Translations under genes and position numbers: made by a program
Shown: in pieces, positions 15,337 to 21,477 of the stretch
Position numbering within the stretch: the first letter of the stretch is position 1
Layout of the letters: the number at the start of each line of letters is the position of its first letter
The notes under the pieces: generated by a model
Told to the model about the DNA's origin: nothing
What the model saw: only the letters and a program-made list of their open reading frames with translations
Databases searched by the model: none
Assembly: GCA_016293645.1 (NCBI GenBank)
Contig: JAEDDW010000029.1
Span: 1-21,477 of the forward strand
Length of the DNA stretch: 21,477 nucleotides
Direction of reading: 5' to 3'
Source of the DNA: Treponema sp.
GTDB taxonomy: Bacteria; Spirochaetota; Spirochaetia; Treponematales; Treponemataceae

Positions 15337-16863
15337 ATGGCACTTAAATTATACAATACAATGGGACGCAAAGTAGAGGAATTCAAGCCTATTACAGACG
15401 GATTTGTCGGCTTTTATGGATGCGGCCCTACAGTCTACAACTACGCGCATATCGGAAACCTTCGCGCATACGTTTTTCTTGATACCCTTGACCGCACCTT
15501 GACTTTCCTTGGTTATGACAAGAAGCACGTAATGAACATCACGGACGTTGGTCATCTCAGCGGTGACAGCGACGACGGCGAAGACAAGATGGTGAAGACT
15601 GCGGAAGAAAAGCACCAGAGTGTCATGGAGATCGCCAAGTTCTATACCGATGCTTTCTTCAATGACATCGACAGGCTGAACATCATCCGCCCTGATGTTG
15701 TATGCAAGGCTACGGAACATATTCCTGAGATGATTGAGCTTATCAAGAAACTTGAGGCAAACGGTCATACATACATGGCAGGCGGAAACCTTTACTACGA
15801 CGTGACCACATACAAGGACTACGGAAAGCTTGCGAACCTCCAGCTTGACGAACTTAAGGAAGGAGCAGGTCGCCGCAAGGAAGTTGTCATTGACGAGAAC
15901 AAGAAGAATCCTCAGGATTTTGCCCTCTGGTTCACAAAATCAAAGTTTGAGAATCAGGCACTTTTGTGGGATTCTCCATGGGGCAAAGGATACCCTGGAT
16001 GGCATATCGAATGTTCTGCCATGAGCATGAAGTACCTTGGCCAGCATTTCGACATCCACACAGGCGGAATCGACCACGTTCCTGTTCATCATACAAATGA
16101 AATCGCGCAGTCTGAAGGCTCTTTCAGTGCTGAAGAAGCCGCAAAGGGACCTTGGGTAAACTACTGGATGCACAATGAATTCCTTGTTCTTCAGGGTGCG
16201 ACAAAAATGTCCAAGTCAAGCGGTAACTTTTTGACCCTTCAGTCGTTAGTAGATAAGGGATACGATGCCCTTGACTACCGCTTCTTCCTTCTTGGGGCAC
16301 ACTACCGCAAGCAGATTCTTTTCAGCTGGGATGCCATGGACGGTGCAAAAAAGAGCCGTGAGGCCCTCGTAGGCCGTGTATCAAAGCTTGCAGAAAAGTC
16401 TGACGTGCTCAAGTCAGCTGCCGCAAAGGTTTATGCAAAGGGACAGGCTTCTGATGTTTCGGGGCTTTCTGAAAAGGCCGCTGAATTCATAACAAAGTTC
16501 CGTGAGGCAATGGAAAACGACCTTCTTGCACCTGTAGGACTTTCCATGATCCAGAAGGTGATCAAGGAAAATGCCCTTTCCAATGAAGAAAAGATCGAGC
16601 TTGTTGCCAGAATGGACACGGTTATCGGTCTTAAGCTTCTTGAGAAGGCTGCCCTTGTCCTTGAAGAAGAAGAGAAAAAGGCAAGTGTGAATCCACATGA
16701 AGGTGATCCTGAGGCTGCAGAAATCGACGCCCTTGTTGCTGAAAGAACTGAAGCAAAGAAGGCAAAGAATTTTGCACGCTGTGATGAAATCCGTGACATC
16801 CTTAAGTCTCGCGGCATTACGATCATCGATACTCCTAAGGGACCTGAATGGAAACGTGGCTGA
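15337..16863 (+). CDS. cysS: Cysteinyl-tRNA synthetase
   Basis: Class I synthetase of 508 residues that charges tRNA-Cys. Motifs are GCGPTVYNYAHIGNLRAYV (28-46) with HIGN as the HIGH box, and KMSKS at 290-294. The zinc ligands Cys29, Cys226, His251 and Glu255 line up with those of the E. coli enzyme. The Rossmann fold has the insert GDSDDGEDKMVKTA, common in one branch of CysRS. The C-terminal helical domain is present and ends in the GPEWKRG form. The start is ATG 15337 with AAGAGG (15325-15330) 6 nt upstream. It is divergent from murB and followed after 64 nt by the ECF sigma gene. Confidence 0.97.
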   Translation: MALKLYNTMGRKVEEFKPITDGFVGFYGCGPTVYNYAHIGNLRAYVFLDTLDRTLTFLGYDKKHVMNITDVGHLSGDSDDGEDKMVKTAEEKHQSVMEIAKFYTDAFFNDIDRLNIIRPDVVCKATEHIPEMIELIKKLEANGHTYMAGGNLYYDVTTYKDYGKLANLQLDELKEGAGRRKEVVIDENKKNPQDFALWFTKSKFENQALLWDSPWGKGYPGWHIECSAMSMKYLGQHFDIHTGGIDHVPVHHTNEIAQSEGSFSAEEAAKGPWVNYWMHNEFLVLQGATKMSKSSGNFLTLQSLVDKGYDALDYRFFLLGAHYRKQILFSWDAMDGAKKSREALVGRVSKLAEKSDVLKSAAAKVYAKGQASDVSGLSEKAAEFITKFREAMENDLLAPVGLSMIQKVIKENALSNEEKIELVARMDTVIGLKLLEKAALVLEEEEKKASVNPHEGDPEAAEIDALVAERTEAKKAKNFARCDEIRDILKSRGITIIDTPKGPEWKRG

Positions 16864-16878
16864 TGACATCGTCTGCAA

Positions 16879-16907
16879 CTTAAAATTAGATTTTTTTAAG
16901 ATTTTTT
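16879..16907 (+). terminator. Possible weak terminator after cysS
   Basis: CTTAAAA (16879-16885) can pair with TTTTAAG (16894-16900) across an 8-nt loop, followed by ATTTTTT. The stem is almost all A-T, so it would be inefficient. Much read-through into the sigma gene is likely. Confidence 0.3.
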
Positions 16908-16927
16908 GTAACCATAGGTAATTTGAA

Positions 16928-17479
16928 TTGTTATTGGATGGAAAGGGTTCCGCGGCACTTGATGCAAACAATGATGCGGACTTTAGAAAGATATATGACT
17001 CCACTTTTACTCTTTTGTTCAAGGTGGCCGTAAAGATTGTCCTTGAAGAAGAAGCTGCGGAAGATATTGTCCACGACAGCTTCATCAAGGCAAGGGAAAA
17101 GCAGATGGTTTTTCCTACCATGAACGATGCGACTTTCTGGCTGATCCGCGTAGTAAAGAATGCGGCTCTCAACTATGCAAAGAGAAAGGTTCGTGAGGCC
17201 AATGCATACCACAAGGTGTTGTACGAAGGCCGTCAGCACATGGACAGCGGTGAAGTGGATCTTCTCAAAAAGGAAGCAAGGGAAATTGCCGTCGAGGCGA
17301 TAAACAAGCTTCCGGACAACCTTAAGGAAGTTATAGTTCTTCGCGAATATGCGGATCTGAATTATAAGGAAATAGGTGATCAGCTTGGAATATCCGAGGG
17401 AAACGTAAAGGTAAGGGTATTCCGTGCCAGAGCACAGTTATTAAAGTTAATAGGAGAAGACGATGTCTACTTGTCCTGA
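16928..17479 (+). CDS. ECF-type RNA polymerase sigma factor
   Basis: The product has 183 residues. Region 2 spans about 18-85 with the motif AAEDIVHDSFIKAREK and a TFWLIRVVKNAALNYAKR helix for -10 recognition and core binding. Region 4 spans about 120-175, with LPDNLKEVIVLREYADLNYK and the helix-turn-helix KEIGDQLGISEGNVKVRVFRA for -35 recognition. Regions 1 and 3 are absent, as in ECF factors. The start is TTG 16928, with AGG at 16916-16918 nine nt upstream; TTG 16934 is a second choice. The end overlaps the anti-sigma gene by 17 nt, a standard sign of a cognate pair. From memory the T. pallidum equivalent is the sigma-24-like TP0092 after cysS. Confidence 0.92.
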   Translation: MLLDGKGSAALDANNDADFRKIYDSTFTLLFKVAVKIVLEEEAAEDIVHDSFIKAREKQMVFPTMNDATFWLIRVVKNAALNYAKRKVREANAYHKVLYEGRQHMDSGEVDLLKKEAREIAVEAINKLPDNLKEVIVLREYADLNYKEIGDQLGISEGNVKVRVFRARAQLLKLIGEDDVYLS

Positions 17480-18185
17480 AAATGACATTCATTCGGTTTA
17501 TCTCGACGGCGAGCTTCCAGAGGAATTCCTGCAGGAGTATGAAGCACATGTTGCCTCATGTCCTGAATGTTCTAAAAAGCTGGAGGCCCTTACCAGACTT
17601 AAAGGTTTTGTTCATGAAGATTCAGCTTCCATCGTGTTTTCCCAGAAGAATCTTGATGACAGTTTTGCCCGTCTCCAGGCCAAGATGTCCTACAATAACT
17701 TCAAGAAAAATGAAAGCGAAAATACCGTGCGTTTCCTAAGATTCAAGGGAATCCAGTATTTTGCCGCCGGAATTGCCGCCGCTGCCGCAATCGTCTTTGT
17801 TGTACCCCTCAGGACCTCAAAGAAAGAAGTTGCACGCCAGGTGTTTGCGCCGGTCGCAAGGACTTCCGTTTCCAATGTGGTGAATCCCCTCAGGATCGAC
17901 GGAAATCTGGATACAGAACGCCTTTCATCTTTTTTTGATTCGGGTGCCGCCGTGGAGAAATCCCATGCTGTTCCTGTTTCATCCCGCGGAACAAATGCCG
18001 TGCAGGAAATGATGTTTGAGCCTTATATGAGAAAACGCAGTTCAGTTGTCCATCCGGCTCTTTCGGATTATGACCTTTTTACACCTGTTGAAGTTTCAGA
18101 GGAGAATTCAGCAGACCATTCCAAGGGATTTTCTTTTTCCGTTTCCTCACCGATCTTTACAGTTTCTTTTGAAGTAGGAAAATGA
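17463..18185 (+). CDS. Membrane-bound zinc-finger anti-sigma factor
   Basis: The product has 240 residues. The N-terminal cytoplasmic domain (1-50) is of the ZAS type, with His29-x3-Cys33-x2-Cys36 after a DGELPEE helix, which typically grips region 2 and 4 of the sigma factor. One membrane segment follows at about 97-116 (IQYFAAGIAAAAAIVFVVPL). About 120 periplasmic residues remain, Ser/Val-rich, with no recognised fold. It overlaps the sigma gene by 17 nt, so it is the likely partner. Release may occur through proteolysis or a signal sensed outside the membrane; the sequence does not show which. Confidence 0.88.
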   Translation: MSTCPENDIHSVYLDGELPEEFLQEYEAHVASCPECSKKLEALTRLKGFVHEDSASIVFSQKNLDDSFARLQAKMSYNNFKKNESENTVRFLRFKGIQYFAAGIAAAAAIVFVVPLRTSKKEVARQVFAPVARTSVSNVVNPLRIDGNLDTERLSSFFDSGAAVEKSHAVPVSSRGTNAVQEMMFEPYMRKRSSVVHPALSDYDLFTPVEVSEENSADHSKGFSFSVSSPIFTVSFEVGK

Positions 18186-18186
18186 A

Positions 18187-19884
18187 TTGAGCATCATAAG
18201 TTCATATAAAAATCTTCTCAGACGGTCACCACTTGCGAGGACACTTTCGTGGGTGGTTCTTCTTGTCTTCATTGCACTTTTCATCAAGGGAGTGAGCCAT
18301 AATGTAAAGCGCATGCCTGCAATCCAGAAAATAACGCCGCTTATCGGATCTCCGGGTGATGAGATGGTTATCACGGGCAGCGGTTTTGGTTCCGCCAGAG
18401 GAACTTCCTATGTCGAGATCGCTGGCTCAAGGGTAACTTCAAGCGCCTACAAAATCTGGACAGATACAAAGATTTCTTTTGATATTCCGGCCAACGTACA
18501 GGATGGACTTGTCATCGTAGGGACTTCCGCCGGACGTTCGGAACCTGCATTTTTTGCAAACGAGATCGGGATTCCGGTTGCTGTAAGAATGGATCCGGGT
18601 ACTTCAGTTCCGTCCATATCTTCCGTGTCTCATGAAACCGCTGTCATAGGCCAGATCATAACCATCAATGGTTCCAACTTTGGTACTGCAAGGGGAATTT
18701 CTGAAATCTATTTTACCGCCAACAGGGATGATGTCACCAGCCACGCCGATGATTCCGGAGACAGAAGCAGTGTCTTCATTGCGGCAAACGAGGCTGACTT
18801 TGACTATGTTTCTTGGAGCGATTCCGAGATTCAGGTAAGGATTCCTGATGGTGCAGCAAGTGGTTCCTTCTATATAGAAACAAATCATGGCTCAAGCGGA
18901 ACTAAAAAAATCAACGTGGAATATCCTTCGGGAAAGAAGCAGTATGAAAACAGGCGTACCTATGTAATTCAGATTGCGGCGGACGTTTCAAACCACATTG
19001 CGGAACAGGAAAGTTCAATTTCCCTTTACATACCAAAGCCGGTGCTTTCTTCATTCCAGCCCTATGCGGAACTCAACGAAGTGTATCCGGATCCTTTCAT
19101 CGTGGACGATCCGTTTGACATGATCCACAAGAAGCAGCTGAACCAGATCGTCAACAACAAGCAGAGGTTCAGCCAGACATATGTCGTAAGCGCCTACAGT
19201 GTCAGATCAAACATCAATGCGGCAAAGGTAAGGCCTTACAAAGACAGGACAAGCCCATTCTATTCACGTTATACATCTTCCGACAGCTGCGTTCAGCTTG
19301 AAAATTCCGCTATTCCTCTTCTTCTTGACAGTATATGTGGAAAAGAAAGGAATCCATACAAGGCGGCCCAGATGATCTATAAATTTTTCATTGAAAATTA
19401 TGAGATTTCTGATAAAGTAAGGTCAGGGGATGCTTCCTTCCTGGATCTTGTAAGACGCAAGAAGGGCGATGCCTATGACTTTGCCGTTCTGTTTACGGCT
19501 CTTTGCCGTCAGGCTGGAATTCCTGCAGTGCCTGTGGCTGGTGTTCTTGTAAAGGACAAGACTTCCGTTGTGCCACACTGGTGGACAGAACTTTATTTTG
19601 AGGGCTACGGATGGTTCCCGGTTGATGTCAGTCTTGCAGATGGACTTGAGTTTACGGCATTCAAGAGTGTTGAGAATGTCCAGGAATTCTACTTTGGAAA
19701 CATGGACAGCCAGCACATTGCATTCAGCAGAGGCTTCCATCAGATAAAGCAGTCTGCCCTTAACAGCAAGATTGTTTACAGGCCACGAACCTATGCCCTT
19801 CAGTCAGTTTGGGAAGAGGCGGGGGACGCAACCTCAAGCTACAGTTCCCTATGGAACAACCCTATGATTCTTGGAATTTATTAG
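18187..19884 (+). CDS. Membrane-anchored TIG-domain protein with an inactive-looking transglutaminase-like domain
   Basis: The product has 565 residues. The start is TTG 18187, one base after the anti-sigma stop, with AGGA at 18176-18179 seven nt upstream; an ATG at 18183 is out of frame. One membrane helix lies at about 20-36. Two IPT/TIG immunoglobulin-like domains follow (about 48-125 and 143-245), each with the GSxFGTARG-type turn. A linker comes next, then a transglutaminase-like core at about 395-485. The core has His464 in PHWWTELYFEGYGWFPVD and Asp480, but the position of the catalytic cysteine holds Ala429 (KKGDAYDFAVLF, codon GCC 19471-19473). It is therefore probably a binding or sensing domain, placed outside the membrane. 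Operon position suggests a link to the sigma/anti-sigma pair. Confidence 0.82.
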   Translation: MSIISSYKNLLRRSPLARTLSWVVLLVFIALFIKGVSHNVKRMPAIQKITPLIGSPGDEMVITGSGFGSARGTSYVEIAGSRVTSSAYKIWTDTKISFDIPANVQDGLVIVGTSAGRSEPAFFANEIGIPVAVRMDPGTSVPSISSVSHETAVIGQIITINGSNFGTARGISEIYFTANRDDVTSHADDSGDRSSVFIAANEADFDYVSWSDSEIQVRIPDGAASGSFYIETNHGSSGTKKINVEYPSGKKQYENRRTYVIQIAADVSNHIAEQESSISLYIPKPVLSSFQPYAELNEVYPDPFIVDDPFDMIHKKQLNQIVNNKQRFSQTYVVSAYSVRSNINAAKVRPYKDRTSPFYSRYTSSDSCVQLENSAIPLLLDSICGKERNPYKAAQMIYKFFIENYEISDKVRSGDASFLDLVRRKKGDAYDFAVLFTALCRQAGIPAVPVAGVLVKDKTSVVPHWWTELYFEGYGWFPVDVSLADGLEFTAFKSVENVQEFYFGNMDSQHIAFSRGFHQIKQSALNSKIVYRPRTYALQSVWEEAGDATSSYSSLWNNPMILGIY

Positions 19885-19902
19885 TTATATAGAGGATAAA
19901 AT

Positions 19903-20640
19903 ATGATCACTAAAGTACTTTCCGTAGGTGGATCGATTATCGCACCTGACAGTGTTGACGTTGAACTTCTTGCTTCTTTCAGCAAGATGGTTTGCAGATG
20001 GCTGGATGAGAACAAGGATGCACGTCTTGTTTTTGTTGCCGGTGGTGGAGCTCCTGCCCGCGTGTACCAGAACGCATACAAGGCTGTCGCCTCTAAATTT
20101 GACGATACCCAGAAAAAAATGCTTTCCTTCGCAAACGAAGATGAGACAAACTATGCCTGCGACTGGATTGGAATCACGGCCACAAGACTCAATGCCCAGA
20201 TTCTCAAGACTGTTTTTGGATCTTTGTGCCAGCAGCCTGTAATCACCGATCCAACAAAACTCTGTGACTTCACCGGAAGAATCATTGTTGCCGCCGGTTG
20301 GAAGCCTGGTTTCTCAACAGACACTGATGCTGTTTACCTTGCCGAGCAGTTCAAGGCTGACACTATAGTAAACCTTTCAAACATCGAAAAAGTCTATACC
20401 GATGACCCGAGAAAAAATCCAGATGCAAAGCCTATCGACAGCATCACATGGACTGAGTTCCGCAAGATGGTAGGTGATGAATGGGTTCCTGGCAAGAACT
20501 GTCCTTTTGATCCGATTGCTTCAAAGAAAGCTCAGGAAATGGGACTTAAGGTAATCTGTGCAGCCGGAAAGAACATCGACAACATAGAGGCTATCCTCAA
20601 CGGCACAGACTACATCGGAACTACGATTTACGGAAACTAG
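19903..20640 (+). CDS. pyrH: UMP kinase, archaeal-type branch (amino-acid kinase family)
   Basis: The product has 245 residues. It phosphorylates UMP to UDP with ATP. Motifs are SVGGSIIAPD (7-16), VAGGGAPARVYQ (45-56), DWIGITATRLNAQ (87-99), GWKPGFSTDTDAVYLAE (132-148), NLSNIEKVYTDDPRKNP (157-173) and EWVPGKNCPFDP (193-204). This pattern matches the archaeal-type UMP kinase, not the standard bacterial PyrH, which starts with a KLSGEAL stretch. The start has AGAGGA (19891-19896) 6 nt before the ATG. It lies 18 nt after the TIG/transglutaminase gene. The gene symbol follows function; a second, bacterial-type pyrH may exist elsewhere. Confidence 0.85.
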   Translation: MITKVLSVGGSIIAPDSVDVELLASFSKMVCRWLDENKDARLVFVAGGGAPARVYQNAYKAVASKFDDTQKKMLSFANEDETNYACDWIGITATRLNAQILKTVFGSLCQQPVITDPTKLCDFTGRIIVAAGWKPGFSTDTDAVYLAEQFKADTIVNLSNIEKVYTDDPRKNPDAKPIDSITWTEFRKMVGDEWVPGKNCPFDPIASKKAQEMGLKVICAAGKNIDNIEAILNGTDYIGTTIYGN

Positions 20641-20643
20641 CGG

Positions 20644-21222
20644 ATGAAAAGATTTTTTTATACAGCACTTGTTCTTGCATCATTGATTTTTGCATCCTGT
20701 GTCTCATCAAGGCATGGTAGACACATTTCCCGCAATCTCAGCGACAAAGGAATAATGTCTGCTGCTGAACTTTCTGCGTTCTTTATGGCAAACAATCCTG
20801 AAGCTGATGAGGACACCGTCAATCTTCTAGCCTCTCTCTACATTGAGGAAGCGGGCGACGAAGGAATAAACAGCGACTGTGCTTTCATCCAGATGTGTCA
20901 TGAGACAGGATTCCTGCGTTTTGGAAATCTTGTGACGGAGGAAATGCACAACTATTGCGGACTTGGAGCCATCAACGAGGAACAGCGCGGGCTCTGGTTT
21001 GATACGGAACGCCTTGGTGTGCGTGCCCATGTTCAGCATCTTCATGCCTATGCCACAGGTGCTGATGTAAAACTTAAAAACGAGTGCGTCGATCCACGTT
21101 ACAGATATGTGAATCCAAGAGGAAAGTCACCGACCATAGAAGGTCTGGCCGGAACATGGGCAGCTGACCGCCAGTATTCCGAGAAACTGGAAGCGCTGCT
21201 TGTAAGACTGGAATCTAAATAG
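20644..21222 (+). CDS. Lipoprotein with a glucosaminidase-like (peptidoglycan hydrolase) domain
   Basis: The product has 192 residues. The signal peptide ends in LIFASC with Cys19 as the lipid site. The mature part contains QMCHETGFLRFG, with Glu87 in the position of the catalytic glutamate of the FlgJ/LytD-type glucosaminidase fold. It is followed by NYCGLGAI and GVRAHVQHLHAYA, both conserved in that family. It would cut the glycan strand of peptidoglycan from the outer face of the inner membrane or from the outer membrane. The start lies 3 nt after the UMP kinase stop with only a weak ribosome-binding sequence, so translation is probably coupled. It is the last gene before the repeat cluster. 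Confidence 0.85.
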   Translation: MKRFFYTALVLASLIFASCVSSRHGRHISRNLSDKGIMSAAELSAFFMANNPEADEDTVNLLASLYIEEAGDEGINSDCAFIQMCHETGFLRFGNLVTEEMHNYCGLGAINEEQRGLWFDTERLGVRAHVQHLHAYATGADVKLKNECVDPRYRYVNPRGKSPTIEGLAGTWAADRQYSEKLEALLVRLESK

Positions 21223-21253
21223 GAAATAAAAAGTATATTTACTTGCTGCCGGC

Positions 21254-21464
21254 CCCTTCGACTTAGCTCAAGACCCTTCGACTTCGCTCAGGGATCCTGC
21301 TTTCACTTAAGGCCCTTCGACTTAGCTCAGGGGGGGGCTGCCTTCGCTCAAGGCCCTTCGACTTCGCTCAAGCCCCTTCGACTTCGCTCAGGGGGCCTAC
21401 CTTCGCTCAGGGGGCCTGCTTGCACCTATAAAAGTTATAAGGATCCCTGAGCGTAGTCGAAGGG
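21254..21464. repeat. Cluster of short GC-rich repeats, core CCCTTCGACTTCGCTCAGGG
   Basis: Five near-full copies of the 20-nt core lie in direct orientation at 21254, 21274, 21313, 21354 and 21374, differing mainly at ACTT(A/C)GCTCA and at the end (CAAG or CAGGG). Two shorter copies lacking the 5' part lie at 21341-21353 and 21400-21414. One inverted copy is at 21445-21464. The copy at 21274-21297 and the inverted copy at 21441-21464 match over 24 nt with one mismatch, including a shared GGATCC end. A run of eight G is at 21330-21337. No credible open frame crosses the area. From memory, similar CCTTCGAC...GCTCAGG repeats occur in intergenic DNA of many bacteria. Confidence 0.85.
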
Positions 21465-21477
21465 TCCGGTACCTGCA

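Noticed and set aside
16908..16913. GTAACC as an ECF-type -35 for self-activation of the sigma gene
   Set aside because: The matching -10 would fall inside the coding region after the TTG start, and no convincing -10 sequence is there.
16414..17172. Minus-strand open frame of 252 codons across cysS and the sigma gene
   Set aside because: It is antisense to two well-supported genes and shows no domain or plausible start.
21223..21477. CRISPR array
   Set aside because: The repeats are not evenly spaced, many units abut directly, orientation is mixed, and there are no spacers of constant length.

Overview
The window reads as chromosomal DNA of a spirochaete, most likely a Treponema of the gut or oral group. 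Support comes from several lipoproteins with loose spirochaetal lipoboxes, a PlzA-like two-domain PilZ protein, a complete potABCD set, and the cluster cyclic-nucleotide-binding protein / murB / cysS / ECF sigma factor. From memory, that cluster has the same neighbours in T. pallidum around TP0089-TP0092. The species cannot be fixed from the sequence alone.

Layout. 1-1745 (+): the 3' part of an unrecognised gene and an unrecognised lipoprotein. 1778-4818 (-): aroA (EPSP synthase) followed by an acyl-CoA synthetase. 4885-5487 (+): a PAP2-type membrane phosphatase, divergent from aroA. 5497-9667 (-): polyamine importer operon potA-potB-potC-potD. 9859-12063 (+): PilZ protein, a terminator overlapping a promoter, and a TPR protein. 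12068-15286 (-): a compact run murB, tandem cyclic-nucleotide-binding protein, secreted protein, DUF192 lipoprotein. 15337-21222 (+): cysS, ECF sigma factor, zinc-finger anti-sigma factor, a membrane-anchored TIG/transglutaminase-like protein, archaeal-type UMP kinase, and a glucosaminidase-like lipoprotein. 21254-21464: a non-coding cluster of short GC-rich repeats. No stretch above 300 bases lacks a gene.

The genes are mostly housekeeping (shikimate pathway, polyamine uptake, peptidoglycan precursor synthesis, Cys-tRNA charging, UMP phosphorylation), interleaved with signalling modules. The latter are a c-di-GMP-type receptor, a cyclic-nucleotide-type regulator, and a sigma/anti-sigma pair whose third gene is an envelope protein with a transglutaminase fold that lacks its catalytic cysteine.

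The most interesting signals are in the promoters. Four genes (aroA, the PAP2 gene, the PilZ gene and murB) have a -10-like hexamer only 7-8 nt before the ATG, a -35-like hexamer exactly 17 nt further up, and no Shine-Dalgarno sequence, which predicts leaderless mRNAs. In the aroA/PAP2 gap the two divergent promoters appear to share a single palindromic -35 (TTGCAA) in a perfectly symmetric 66-nt layout. Between the PilZ and TPR genes a terminator hairpin carries the -10 of the next promoter in its loop and stem.
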